DNA of 53,457 nt from an uncultured Gammaproteobacteria bacterium (GCA_903928015.1 CAIYPF010000076.1:1-53457), one strand, 5' to 3'. Shown: positions 37,342 through 45,975, numbered from the stretch's first letter. A program made the numbers and translations. The notes: generated by a model not told the origin, from the letters alone.

Positions 37342-38443
37342 GCCGCTCGAGGGCGTCGACGTACTCCTGCATGAGGCGCTGTACCACAGCGCGGCTCGTT
37401 TCCACCTCGCGGATCTGGCCCACGACCTGGCCAACGGGCAGGAACGCGACCTTGCGGGTGTCTGCGGTGGCGATGTAGCGGTGCGTGCGACGTATCGCGT
37501 CGGCGCTCACAAGGCCCTGCAGCGGCATGCCGAGGGGTTTGGGTGTTTCGGGGTTTGCCCAGGCGTCTGTCCATTCGTTGCGCAGCATCCGGCATGGCTT
37601 GCCGGTCCACGAGGGCGAACGCACGGTGTCTTCGCTGGTGGCGGCGAAATAGCACTCTTTTTCTTCGGGCTCCGCTGCCGCCTCGGCCACGCTCAGCCAC
37701 AACGATCCGGTCCACACCCCGGCCGCTCCCATCGCCATCGCGGCGGCCACCTGACGTCCGCTGCCGATGCCGCCAGCGGCCAGTACGGGCGTGGGCGCAA
37801 CGGCATCGATGATCTGCGGCCAGAGCACGATGGAGCCCACATCCCCGGTGTGGCCGCCACCCTCCGAGCCCTGAGCGATGATGATGTCAACGCCAGCCTT
37901 CTTGTGTGCGACGGCCTGCTTGACGCGCCCGCACAGCGCAGCGACCAGGCGGCCGCTCGCGTGGATGCGGTCGATGACGTCCTGGGGCGGCGTGCCGAGC
38001 GCGTTGGCAATCAGCTTCACGCCGGGGCGCTCGAGTGCCACATCCAGAAGCGGCGTTGCCGTGGCTTCGGTCCAGCCCAGAAGCCCCATGCGCTGCTCGC
38101 GGTCCGGCCACTCGGGCACGCCGTGTTCCTGCAGCAGCTTTTCGGCGAAAGCGTGATGCTCCGCTGGCACCATGGCCGACAGCATTTTCTCGAGTTCGGC
38201 GGGATCGGTGTTGCCGAGTCCCTCGTACTTCTGCGGGATCACGATGTCCACGGCGTAGGGAAGGCCGCCGATGTGAGCATCGATCCAGTCGAGCTCCTCG
38301 CGCAGCTGCGCGGGGCTGAAACCCACTGCGCCAAGCACGCCGAGTCCTCCCGCCTTGCTTACCTGTACCACCACGTCGCGGCAGTGGGTGAAGGCGAAGA
38401 TGGGCAGCTGTATGCCGAGTTTCTCGCAAAGGTCCGTACGCAT
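37316..38443 (-). CDS. Nitronate monooxygenase family FMN protein
   Basis: The 375-residue TIM barrel shows the NMO pattern: an N-terminal L-G-I-Q-L-P-I-F, G-G-L-G-V-L-G-A, the catalytic-region G-S-E-G-G-G-H-T-G and A-A-G-G-I-G-S-G-R. It would oxidise nitronates such as propionate-3-nitronate using FMN and oxygen, although many homologues act on 2-enoyl compounds. The ATG chosen gives the standard N-terminus. No nitro-compound operon surrounds it. Confidence 0.9.
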   Translation of the reverse strand: MRTDLCEKLGIQLPIFAFTHCRDVVVQVSKAGGLGVLGAVGFSPAQLREELDWIDAHIGGLPYAVDIVIPQKYEGLGNTDPAELEKMLSAMVPAEHHAFAEKLLQEHGVPEWPDREQRMGLLGWTEATATPLLDVALERPGVKLIANALGTPPQDVIDRIHASGRLVAALCGRVKQAVAHKKAGVDIIIAQGSEGGGHTGDVGSIVLWPQIIDAVAPTPVLAAGGIGSGRQVAAAMAMGAAGVWTGSLWLSVAEAAAEPEEKECYFAATSEDTVRSPSWTGKPCRMLRNEWTDAWANPETPKPLGMPLQGLVSADAIRRTHRYIATADTRKVAFLPVGQVVGQIREVETSRAVVQRLMQEYVDALERLNALMERS

Positions 38444-38550
38444 GGCAGCACTCCGTGATGCGTGGATGGTGGACGGATGATCTGCCGCGCAGTGGTCCTC
38501 CGACAATGGGCGGGCGTTCCAATCGCGCCTGACCAAAGCCGTCAGCGGCG

Positions 38551-38579
38551 TTGCCTGCCTTGTACCGCCCCCCTACACT
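38551..38579 (+). promoter_or_regulatory. Sigma-70-type promoter for the LEA2 lipoprotein unit
   Basis: TTGCCT and TACACT are 17 bases apart and lie 35 bases before the ATG of the lipoprotein gene, with CCGGAGG between. The TACACTCGCG string matches the one before the MaoC gene. Confidence 0.55.
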
Positions 38580-38614
38580 CGCGCCATTCCAGCATTGTTC
38601 CGGAGGCGCGGCCG

Positions 38615-39118
38615 ATGGCAAGTTCGTGGCGCAAATGGCTGCTGTTCGCGGTGGTGGCGCTGTTGGGCGCATGCGCCAGCGTGATCGGGCCGGTGGAGGA
38701 ACCGCGCATCACGCTTACCTCGCTGCGCCTGCTCCCGCCCTCCGGCGCCGAGCAGCGCATCGAGGTGGGATTGCGCTTCATGAATCCGAACGGGTTCGAT
38801 CTCAAGGCCAATGGCGTGGTCGTGAGCGCCGGTTTCAACGACGTTCCGGTGCTGAGCGGTGCCATTGCCGAGCCGCCGGTGGTGCCTGCCTATGGCGAGC
38901 AGGAGATGAAAGTCGTGCTGTCCGCAAGCCTTCTGAACGGCATCCGACTGGTGCGCTCGATCATGGAGCATCCCGACGATCCGGTGAGTTATCGCCTCGA
39001 CGCGCGGGTCGATCTCAAGCTGCCACTCGCGCGGACGTTGCGGATTCTCAAGCAGGGCGAGATCGCAGCCAAGGCGCCGGGCGCTGGCGCTGTCGCCGAG
39101 CCGGCGACAACGCTGTGA
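38615..39118 (+). CDS. LEA type 2 (WHy-domain) lipoprotein
   Basis: The 167-residue protein has a lipobox (L-L-G-A-C at about residue 20) and a single LEA14/WHy-type beta-sandwich, seen from P-R-I-T-L-T-S-L-R-L-L-P and the V-G-L-R-F-M-N-P-N-G-F-D-L segment. Bacterial members are envelope lipoproteins linked to stress or desiccation. The gene's TGA overlaps the GTG of the next gene (GTGA), and a good promoter lies upstream, so it leads a three-gene unit with an SDR and a DUF3301 protein. Confidence 0.88.
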   Translation: MASSWRKWLLFAVVALLGACASVIGPVEEPRITLTSLRLLPPSGAEQRIEVGLRFMNPNGFDLKANGVVVSAGFNDVPVLSGAIAEPPVVPAYGEQEMKVVLSASLLNGIRLVRSIMEHPDDPVSYRLDARVDLKLPLARTLRILKQGEIAAKAPGAGAVAEPATTL

Positions 39119-40077
39119 CGGATCGTCACGCCACCGCCGAAGAGGTGCTGGAGGGGCTGGATCTCTCCGGCATGCGTGTACTCGTTACGGGCGCTGCCGT
39201 TGGCCTGGGGCGTGAAACGGCCCGCACGCTCGCGGCACGGGGCGCGGCAATCACCGTTGCCGGGCGCGGCGAAGCGCGTATGCACGCGGTTGCCGCAGAG
39301 CTCGCGGCCCTTACCGGCAACCCGCACATCGACGCGCTCGACATCGATCTCGCCTCGCTCGACTCGGTGCGCGCGGCCGCTGCGCGCTACCTCGGGATGC
39401 ACCGGCAGTTCAGCACGCTGATCAACAACGCGGGCGTCATGGCCTGCCCGCTGGAGCGTTCGGTCGAAGGCCACGAGATGCAGTTCGCGGCCTGCCATCT
39501 CGGGCATTTCCTGCTCACCTGCCTGCTGGTGCCCGCGCTGCTGGACGGCGCTCCGTCGCGTGTCGTGAATCTGAGTTCTGCCGGCCACAAACTTTCCCCG
39601 GTGGTCTTCGAGGACATCGACTACCTGCATCGCCCCTACGACAAGTGGCAGGGTTACGGGCAGGCCAAGACGGCCAATATCCTGTTCTCTGTCGCCTTGC
39701 AGCGTCGCCTTGGCGGCTTGGGTGTCTCCTCGAATGCCGTGCACCCCGGCGCCATCCGCGAGACAGAACTCGGCCGCCATCTGCGCACCGAGGATTACCG
39801 CCTGCTCGCCGAGCGCAGCAACAGCGATCGCGGTTTCGATTTCAAGAGCCTTGGTGCGGGCGCTGCCACCACCGTGTGGGCAGCCACCGCGCCGCAATTC
39901 GCTTCGCGCGGAGGCTTGTACCTCGAGGATTGCACGATCGGCGTGCCCAACGAGGATCCGGTTGCAGGGGAGGGCGGCTACCGCCCTTACGCCGTGGACG
40001 CGGATGCCGCCGAGAGACTGTGGAGCGTGTCCGAAGAAATGGTCGGCGAGCGCTTCGAGTGGCCTGCGGATGCCTGA
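39115..40077 (+). CDS. Short-chain dehydrogenase/reductase
   Basis: A GTG start overlapping the previous stop gives 320 residues. T-G-A-A-V-G-L-G-R-E is the nucleotide-binding motif, N-N-A-G-V-M follows, and the active site has L-S-S-A-G and Y-G-Q-A-K. The length and the H-P-G-A-I segment fit the retinol dehydrogenase/WW-oxidoreductase-like SDRs acting on hydrophobic alcohols. It overlaps the downstream DUF3301 gene by eight bases. Confidence 0.92.
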   Translation: MTDRHATAEEVLEGLDLSGMRVLVTGAAVGLGRETARTLAARGAAITVAGRGEARMHAVAAELAALTGNPHIDALDIDLASLDSVRAAAARYLGMHRQFSTLINNAGVMACPLERSVEGHEMQFAACHLGHFLLTCLLVPALLDGAPSRVVNLSSAGHKLSPVVFEDIDYLHRPYDKWQGYGQAKTANILFSVALQRRLGGLGVSSNAVHPGAIRETELGRHLRTEDYRLLAERSNSDRGFDFKSLGAGAATTVWAATAPQFASRGGLYLEDCTIGVPNEDPVAGEGGYRPYAVDADAAERLWSVSEEMVGERFEWPADA

Positions 40078-40384
40078 ACACTGGTTCTTGCTGCTCTGCC
40101 TTTCCCTTGGCGGCTGGCTTTTCTTTGACGGCATGCAGGTCCGGGAACTGGCGCTGCGCGCCGGGCGTGATTACTGTCGCAATATCGGCGTGCAGTTCCT
40201 CGATGAGACCGTGAGCCGCCAGCGCACGGGGCTTGCTCGGGATCCCACAGGAACCCTGCGCATCCGCCGCATCTACGCCTTCGAGTTCACCAGCGACGGC
40301 GAACGCCGCTACACGGGCGAGATCGCGATGCTCGGCTCGCGCGTGGCCGGTGTGCAGGCGCAGCTCCACCGCATCCTGCACTGA
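40070..40384 (+). CDS. DUF3301 membrane-anchored protein
   Basis: The 104-residue protein has one N-terminal hydrophobic helix and the DUF3301 pattern: A-G-R-D-Y-C-R-N, V-Q-F-L-D-E-T-V, R-R-I-Y-A-F-E-F-T-S-D-G and Y-T-G-E-I-A-M-L-G. Function is unknown across gammaproteobacteria. It begins inside the end of the SDR gene, so it is translated from the same message. Confidence 0.85.
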   Translation: MPEHWFLLLCLSLGGWLFFDGMQVRELALRAGRDYCRNIGVQFLDETVSRQRTGLARDPTGTLRIRRIYAFEFTSDGERRYTGEIAMLGSRVAGVQAQLHRILH

Positions 40385-40394
40385 ACCTGCCGCC

Positions 40395-40958
40395 TCAGTT
40401 CCAGCGCGAGTGCTTCGAGAACTGCTGCTTCAGGAAAGCCATCTGATCCCCGCGGATACGGTCTCCGTTCACCAGTGCCAGCCACTCGGCGGTGTTGGGT
40501 TGGTAGGGGATCGCAAGAATCTCCATGCCAGCTTCGTCCGGAAGTCGGTTGCCCTTGCGCTGGTTGCAGCGCCTGCACGCGGCGACCACGTTGCTCCAAA
40601 CGTCCTTGCCTCCGCGCGACCAAGGCACGATGTGATCGCGCGTGAGCTCCGTCTCGCGCGTTGGCTCGCCGCAGTACATGCACAGGTGGAGATCGCGGCG
40701 GAACAGCGCACGGTTGGTGAGGGGCGGCGCGGCGCGGGGTCGCCAAGAACCCTGGCCATTGCAGGCGATGATGCTGTGGAGAGTGATGCTGGACCGCTCG
40801 CCGCTGATGCGGGAGGTTCCACCCATGACCGTGCGCAGGGTGTCTCCCAGCGTCCACGCGACCATCCCGCGCGCATAGAGGCAAGTCGCCTCCTGCCAGT
40901 TCAGCCACTCGACGGGCTGGCCGGAAATGCTGAGACGCAGGATCCGCGGAGTCGTCAT
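40395..40958 (-). CDS. HNH endonuclease family protein
   Basis: The 187-residue protein has a ββα-metal HNH core with C-M-Y-C-G-E, R-D-H-I-V-P-W-S-R-G-G, W-S-N-V-V-A-A-C-R-R-C-N and the zinc-binding cysteine pairs. It matches the conserved HNH protein often encoded alone in gammaproteobacteria, not a phage homing nuclease. Its role is unknown. It converges on the DUF3301 gene. Confidence 0.9.
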   Translation of the reverse strand: MTTPRILRLSISGQPVEWLNWQEATCLYARGMVAWTLGDTLRTVMGGTSRISGERSSITLHSIIACNGQGSWRPRAAPPLTNRALFRRDLHLCMYCGEPTRETELTRDHIVPWSRGGKDVWSNVVAACRRCNQRKGNRLPDEAGMEILAIPYQPNTAEWLALVNGDRIRGDQMAFLKQQFSKHSRWN

Positions 40959-41095
40959 GCGGCATCCGCCTGCGCGTGTCTGAAGGATTCCCTGATTGGG
41001 AAGGCGCTGTCCTCCGTGGTACGAGTAGGGTGTCGCCCGCTCGTGACAGACACTAAACCCGCGGCTCGCTGCGCCGCAAGCGGGAATTCGGGACG

Positions 41096-41121
41096 AAAAA
41101 AAGGCCGCCCGAAGGCGGCCT
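41096..41121 (-). terminator. Intrinsic terminator for the phasin-like gene
   Basis: On the minus strand the stem AGGCCGCC-TTCG-GGCGGCCT, with a stable UUCG-type loop, is followed by seven T residues. It lies about 30 bases beyond the stop of the upstream minus-strand gene. Confidence 0.88.
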
Positions 41122-41151
41122 GAAAAATCCCGGTAACAGGATGTCGTTAAC

Positions 41152-41601
41152 TCAGGCCGGCGCGCGCCGACGGCTGATCATTGAGTAGAGCGAGCGTGCT
41201 GTTGCGATGCTCTCGCCAACGGCCGCAAGAGGTTCAAATTTGCCCACGCGAGCCGTGATCTGGCGGATCAGGCCATCTCCCGCCTGCCCGATATCGCGCT
41301 GCACCTGCTCGCCGCGCTTCACGCAGGCATCCCACTGTTTGGGAGCCTCTGCGCGTGCGAGGAGTGCGCGGGTGGCCACCGCCTCGAGCAGATGCGCGGC
41401 CATGCCGAGTTGCGCGAGCGCGATGTCGCGTGCCGCGGCCTCGAGTCTGCCGACGGGACGGGTGGTGGGTGTTTCGGTACGGGTCTTCGTTTTGGAGGGC
41501 TTGCGTGGGGCGGGCTTGCGGCGAGTCCTCGCGGACGCGGTGGCGCGTGCCTTGGGTGCGGGACGCTTGCGGGTGCTGCGCGCGGTGTTCGTGTCGGCCA
41601 T
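41152..41601 (-). CDS. Small protein with basic Ala/Lys/Pro/Thr tail and phasin-like helix
   Basis: The 149-residue protein starts at an ATG with GGAGCC upstream. Residues 1-50 are rich in Arg, Lys, Ala, Pro and Thr (R-K-R-P-A-P-K-A, R-K-P-A-P-R-K-P), like histone H1-type tails. The rest is amphipathic helix ending in S-M-I-S-R-R-R. PhaF-type phasins join the same two parts in the opposite order, so a PHA-granule or nucleoid-binding role is possible, but no PHA genes are nearby. A strong terminator follows, so it is probably well expressed as a single gene. Confidence 0.7.
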   Translation of the reverse strand: MADTNTARSTRKRPAPKARATASARTRRKPAPRKPSKTKTRTETPTTRPVGRLEAAARDIALAQLGMAAHLLEAVATRALLARAEAPKQWDACVKRGEQVQRDIGQAGDGLIRQITARVGKFEPLAAVGESIATARSLYSMISRRRAPA

Positions 41602-41660
41602 GTGTGGCTCCTGCTGGGAGTGGTTGCCGACGCGGGTCGGCATGACGGGGACGACGGCAG

Positions 41661-41693
41661 ACTAGTCGCCGCGTCTAGAGGCCACACTCTAGA
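41661..41693. promoter_or_regulatory. Phased cluster of three CTAG palindromes
   Basis: ACTAGT (41661-41666) and two TCTAGA sites (41674-41679 and 41688-41693) have CTAG cores 13 and 14 bases apart. They lie in the region that should hold the promoters of the divergent phasin-like and phosphatase genes. CTAG is generally rare in proteobacteria, so the cluster suggests an operator. Confidence 0.35.
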
Positions 41694-41807
41694 AAGCGGG
41701 GCACTTCGTCTCGCGCCGCGACACGGTGGATTGCCCTGCTGCCTGCGGCTACCATCGCGGCTCGCGGGTGCAAGCCCCCCTATCACCCCGCAACCGGAGG
41801 CCACGTC

Positions 41808-42506
41808 TTGGCTGAACTTCTGCTCGTGCGCCACGCGCAGGCCTCGTTCCACGCGGCCGACTACGACTGCCTCTCGCCCCTCGGTGAGCAACAGTCGCTT
41901 TGGCTGGGAGAACTCTTCGCGGCGCGCGGAACGGCCTTCGACGCTGTTGTCACCGGCACCTTGCGTCGGCACCACCAGACGCTGGAGGGGATCCGGCAGG
42001 GGCTGGGGCTCGACACACTCGAGCCCGCCTTGCAGGTGCCCGGTCTGGACGAGTATGAATTCAGGGCGCTTGTTGCGGCATTCGAGAGCATGGAGCCGGA
42101 CCATCCCCTGGTGCGCGCCCGGTACGCGGATCTGCGCGACAAATCGGCGTTCTACCGCGTGCTCCGCCTTACCCTGCAGGCCTGGGCCGAGGACCGTCTT
42201 CCCGGTCCGCTCCCCGAGAGCTGGGACGCATTTCGCGAGCGCGTGGACGCCGCCGCCACGGCCTTGCAGGAATTGTCTGCACACAGCAGCCGGATCCTGG
42301 CGATCGGCTCAGGTGGAGCCATGGCCACCCTCCTCGGAGGGCGGTTGGGGCTGTCCCCCGCGCACATCGTGGATCTCAATCTGCAGATCAGGAACACCTC
42401 ACTGAGTCACTTCTTCATCAACCGCGAAAAATTCCTGCTGGCCAGCTGGAACGCGGTGCCGCACCTCGAGGTCGAGGGGCGGGAAACAGCAATCACCTAC
42501 GGCTGA
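41808..42506 (+). CDS. Histidine phosphatase superfamily protein lacking the second histidine
   Basis: The 232-residue protein starts at a TTG with CCGGAGG seven bases upstream. L-V-R-H-A-Q gives the phosphohistidine RHx motif. The later S-H-G-G element of the family is replaced by A-I-G-S-G-G, so the second histidine is absent. Substituted members may be weak phosphatases or regulatory. A kinase-like gene follows 21 bases later, suggesting a unit that adds and removes a phosphate. Confidence 0.85.
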   Translation: MAELLLVRHAQASFHAADYDCLSPLGEQQSLWLGELFAARGTAFDAVVTGTLRRHHQTLEGIRQGLGLDTLEPALQVPGLDEYEFRALVAAFESMEPDHPLVRARYADLRDKSAFYRVLRLTLQAWAEDRLPGPLPESWDAFRERVDAAATALQELSAHSSRILAIGSGGAMATLLGGRLGLSPAHIVDLNLQIRNTSLSHFFINREKFLLASWNAVPHLEVEGRETAITYG

Positions 42507-42527
42507 ACAGAGCACGGAGACCTGAGC

Positions 42528-43547
42528 ATGAGCGTTGACACACTGCCCATCGAGACGCTGGGAACTTATCTCGAGGCGCACATTCCCGGATTCCGCGGAC
42601 TGACGGAGGCCGTGAAATTCCCCGGTGGCCAGTCCAACCCCACCTTCAGGCTCGAAGCCGGCAGTGGCCGCTACGTGCTGCGGCGCAAACCCCCGGGCCA
42701 GTTGCTGCCCTCGGCGCACGCCGTTGACCGCGAGTACCGCGTGATGGCGGCGCTGGCGGGCACCGATGTCCCCGTGCCGGCGGCGCTGCATCTGTGCGAA
42801 GACGACGCCGTGATCGGCAGCATGTTCTACGTGATGGAATTCAAGGAAGGGCGCATCCTCTGGGATCCCGCGCTACCGGAGATGGACGCCGCCGCTCGCG
42901 GGCGCATCTATGACGAGATGAACCGTGTACTGGTGGCGCTGCACAGCGTGGACGTCAACGCGGTCGGGCTGCAGAACCACGGCCAGCCGGGCAACTACTT
43001 CGCGCGTCAGGTGAGCCGCTGGACCAAGCAGTACCGCGCCGCAGAGACCGACCGCCTGGAATCGATGGAGCGGCTGATCGGGTGGCTCGCGGCCCACGAG
43101 CCACCGGCCGATGGCCGCGTATCGCTGGTGCACGGTGATTACCGTCTCGACAACATGATGTTCCATCCCACCGAAGAGCGCGTCATCGCGCTGCTCGACT
43201 GGGAACTCTCCACGCTGGGCCATCCGGTCGCCGACCTCGCCTTCCAGTGCATGCAGTGGCGTTTGCCCTACGGAAGCTCGGCGCTCAGAGGTCTGGGTGG
43301 TGTCGATCGCGCGGCGCTCGGTATTCCCTCCGAAGAGGCCTACGTCGAGGCCTACTGCCGGCGCATGGGCATCGATGGCATCACGGACTGGACCTTCTGT
43401 CTTGCTGTGAGCTTCTTCCGGCTGGCCTCGATCTGCCAGGGTGTCTACAAGCGCGGGTTGGACGGCAATGCCTCCAGTGCGGAGGCCAGCCGTTTCGGTG
43501 AGGCCGCAAGGCGCATCGCGGATGCGGGCTGCAGCGTCATCGACTGA
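42528..43547 (+). CDS. APH-family phosphotransferase (ACAD10/ACAD11 N-terminal type)
   Basis: The 339-residue kinase-fold protein has F-P-G-G-Q-S-N-P-T-F in the nucleotide loop, the catalytic H-G-D-Y-R-L-D-N-M-M-F (Brenner motif) and the metal-binding L-L-D-W-E-L-S-T. The same domain precedes acyl-CoA dehydrogenase in ACAD10/11, where it phosphorylates 4-hydroxyacyl-CoA. A role in hydroxy-fatty-acid degradation fits the other lipid genes here. CGGAGACC precedes the ATG. It follows the histidine phosphatase gene. Confidence 0.92.
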   Translation: MSVDTLPIETLGTYLEAHIPGFRGLTEAVKFPGGQSNPTFRLEAGSGRYVLRRKPPGQLLPSAHAVDREYRVMAALAGTDVPVPAALHLCEDDAVIGSMFYVMEFKEGRILWDPALPEMDAAARGRIYDEMNRVLVALHSVDVNAVGLQNHGQPGNYFARQVSRWTKQYRAAETDRLESMERLIGWLAAHEPPADGRVSLVHGDYRLDNMMFHPTEERVIALLDWELSTLGHPVADLAFQCMQWRLPYGSSALRGLGGVDRAALGIPSEEAYVEAYCRRMGIDGITDWTFCLAVSFFRLASICQGVYKRGLDGNASSAEASRFGEAARRIADAGCSVID

Positions 43548-43553
43548 GGCCCC

Positions 43554-45224
43554 TCAGTCCTCGATAGCAGCCCAGTGCCCGTCGCGTATTCCGAAGGTGA
43601 CGGGCCCCTTGTCTACGCTGAACCGGTGACGCGCGTCCATGCACTGCAGTTCCAGCCCCGGGTGCACGTGTGAGCGTGCGATTACCCGGCAGGCTGAGGT
43701 CATTTCTGTCAGCTGATGGCGTTTGGCGGCCTCTTCCTCATCGAACGCTGTCATCTGCTCCCGGTAGGCGGCGAGCGTGGCTTCCACTCTCCCGATCATC
43801 GCGTTGATGGCAGGGGTCGGGGATTTGTGGCGCAACTCGAATAGCGAGTGTTCCAGGCTCTCGCAGGTTTCCTCTATCTCCAGGCGTTCGGAGTAGTGGG
43901 AGTCGGCCTCGCGACGGAGCTTGAGGATCGCGTCATCCATCACGATACGGGTTGATGACTCCTTTTCGGAGCCGAAGATCCCTGCCGACACGCTCAGGCT
44001 CGCGTGGATGGAGCCCCCCAGGATCCGTGCGCTCCTGTTGCGCTCTCCTCCGACCATGAGGTTGCGGCAGGCGATCACATGACACTGTGTCAGGTTCATG
44101 CCGACACTGATGTTCTCTTCAGCCTCCAGCGCCGCGTTCTGCGCGTAGCGCGTCGTGATGTTCCTTGCCTTCACCCGGCAGCTGTGAAGCGAACCCTGCA
44201 CCGTCGGGCCGATGATGCCCTGGCCGGCTGTGATGTCGCCGCCTGCGATCACCTCGGCTGCCTCGATGAATCCCGCCACCACCACATCGCCCGTCACGCT
44301 GACGCGCATGTCGGAGTGTATGTCGCCCTTCACCACCAGGCTGCCCGAGAGTTCGATGTTCCCCGTGTGCAGGTCCACGTCCATCACCTGCAGTACATCG
44401 TTCACGCTCATGCCGTTGGCGAGGCGGTGCGGTACGCCCTCGCGTGCTGCGCGCAGCAGGCCGGTGTCCTCGGGGTCGATCAGCACGCCCTCTCCCTCGG
44501 CGAACGGTGTTTCGGCCGGCAGATCGAGCATCAGGGTGTTGCCGAGCACATCGTAGCCAGGCCGTCCGGGCCGGGGTGGGTGTCGGCGGACCAGCGCGTC
44601 TCCCTCGCGCACGTTCTCGATATCGCCCAGTTCGTGGAAATCGACCGTGCCGTCCTCGCGTTCTACCGGGCGCAGCAGGCGATCCTGGAAAGGAGTGACG
44701 AGGTTCTCGAAACGGCTGCGCAGGGGCTTTCCGGGTTTCAGTCCGCGGGCGAGCATCCGGTGTACCGCGACCCCCGGCGTGCCCCGAGCAGCATCCCGCA
44801 GCAGGACATGAATCTCGCCCTCGTCGATACCGTAGATCACACCGGCAGCACCGAGAGCTGCGCAGACCCCGGGCCAGCCGAGTGCCGCACCGCCCTCGGC
44901 GGGCATCACCTCGGCCTCGGCGTTCATGTGGTCATCAGATACCTTCACTGCGCAACTCGCGTCGCGGCGTTCGGCCAGCACGAAGCTGTGCAGCGGGGCT
45001 GACTCTTCCCCGGTAACTGACCCGGACTGGGGCTTCAGCAGGGCATCCAGTGCCGAGTTGAGCGCCGGGTCGATGTTTTCCGGGAGAAGGTGGCAGTTGG
45101 CGAAATCGGAACTGTCCCAGGCTTGGCGCAGCCGGAAGGCGTTCAGGTCAGACGTCTGTGGTTGATGCACATGACAGAGTATCTGGCGGGTACCGGGATT
45201 CTCGCTGAATCGGTAAACGGACAC
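43554..45224 (-). CDS. DUF342/FapA polymer-forming protein
   Basis: A GTG start with CCGGAG upstream gives 556 residues; longer readings would run into the divergent msrA start. The N-terminal half contains the FapA-specific segment with G-x-x-L-x-x-R-x-P-P-R-P-G-x-P-G-x-D-V-L-G. The middle has the repeated beta-helix turns I-E-L-S-G-S-L-V-V-K-G-D, V-V-V-A-G-F-I-E-A-A and I-T-A-G-Q-G-I-I-G. A coiled coil at about 430-520 and a small C-terminal domain follow. FapA proteins usually lie with flagellar or chemotaxis genes, but none are present in this window. Confidence 0.88.
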   Translation of the reverse strand: MSVYRFSENPGTRQILCHVHQPQTSDLNAFRLRQAWDSSDFANCHLLPENIDPALNSALDALLKPQSGSVTGEESAPLHSFVLAERRDASCAVKVSDDHMNAEAEVMPAEGGAALGWPGVCAALGAAGVIYGIDEGEIHVLLRDAARGTPGVAVHRMLARGLKPGKPLRSRFENLVTPFQDRLLRPVEREDGTVDFHELGDIENVREGDALVRRHPPRPGRPGYDVLGNTLMLDLPAETPFAEGEGVLIDPEDTGLLRAAREGVPHRLANGMSVNDVLQVMDVDLHTGNIELSGSLVVKGDIHSDMRVSVTGDVVVAGFIEAAEVIAGGDITAGQGIIGPTVQGSLHSCRVKARNITTRYAQNAALEAEENISVGMNLTQCHVIACRNLMVGGERNRSARILGGSIHASLSVSAGIFGSEKESSTRIVMDDAILKLRREADSHYSERLEIEETCESLEHSLFELRHKSPTPAINAMIGRVEATLAAYREQMTAFDEEEAAKRHQLTEMTSACRVIARSHVHPGLELQCMDARHRFSVDKGPVTFGIRDGHWAAIED

Positions 45225-45330
45225 GCGCCGGATCTCCGGATCGATGGGCCAAGGTGGTAGGCTTGTCGGGCCAGTATAGGCCAGCTTTGGCCTCACGAAC
45301 CGTAACCCACACCGCCGGCGTAAAGACACC

Positions 45331-45975
45331 ATGTTCGGACGCACCGCACTTCCCCTCCCCACCGCCCGAGAGGCCTTGCCCGGCCGGGCAGAGTCCATTC
45401 CCGTGCCCGCCCGTCACGCCGTGAGTGGCAACCCGCTGGTGGAGCCATTCCCCGCCAATCTCGAGGTGGCAGAGTTCGCGATGGGCTGTTTCTGGGGCGC
45501 GGAGCGTCGCTTCTGGCAGCAGCCCGGGGTGTTTTCCACGGCCGTGGGCTATGTGGCGGGCATTACCCCGAACCCCACCTACCGCGAGGTGTGCAGCGGC
45601 ATGACCGGCCACACCGAAGCCGTGCTGGTGGTCTTCGATCCCTCGCTCACGACCTTCGAGGCGCTGCTCAAGGTGTTCTGGGAAAGCCACGACCCCACGC
45701 AGGGCATGCGTCAGGGCAACGATGTGGGAACCCAGTACCGCTCAGGCATCTATGCCCGCAGCGAGCGCCAGCGCCATCTGGCCGAGGCGAGCCGCGAGCG
45801 CTTCCAGCAGGCCCTCGACGCGGCGGGCTACGGACGGATCACCACGGAAATTCTGGATGCCGCGCAGTTTTATTACGCCGAGGACTACCACCAGCAGTAT
45901 CTCCACAAGAACCCCGGCGGTTACTGTGGACTCGGTGGCACCGGCGTCAGTTGCCCCGTTGGCCTCATGATCTGA
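45331..45975 (+). CDS. msrA: Peptide methionine sulfoxide reductase A
   Basis: The 214-residue enzyme reduces methionine S-sulfoxide in proteins and peptides. M-G-C53-F-W-G-A-E-R-R-F-W holds the nucleophilic cysteine; [14 protein letters not shown] and E-D-Y-H-Q-Q-Y-L are typical. C-terminal Y-C-G and S-C-P provide the recycling cysteines. The 40-residue N-terminal extension ([12 protein letters not shown]) is also present in E. coli-type MsrA. It is divergent from the FapA-like gene and upstream of guaB. Confidence 0.97.
   Translation: MFGRTALPLPTAREALPGRAESIPVPARHAVSGNPLVEPFPANLEVAEFAMGCFWGAERRFWQQPGVFSTAVGYVAGITPNPTYREVCSGMTGHTEAVLVVFDPSLTTFEALLKVFWESHDPTQGMRQGNDVGTQYRSGIYARSERQRHLAEASRERFQQALDAAGYGRITTEILDAAQFYYAEDYHQQYLHKNPGGYCGLGGTGVSCPVGLMI

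Noticed and set aside
40395..40958. HNH gene as a homing endonuclease or phage remnant
   Set aside because: The length, neighbours and normal composition fit the chromosomal stand-alone HNH family.
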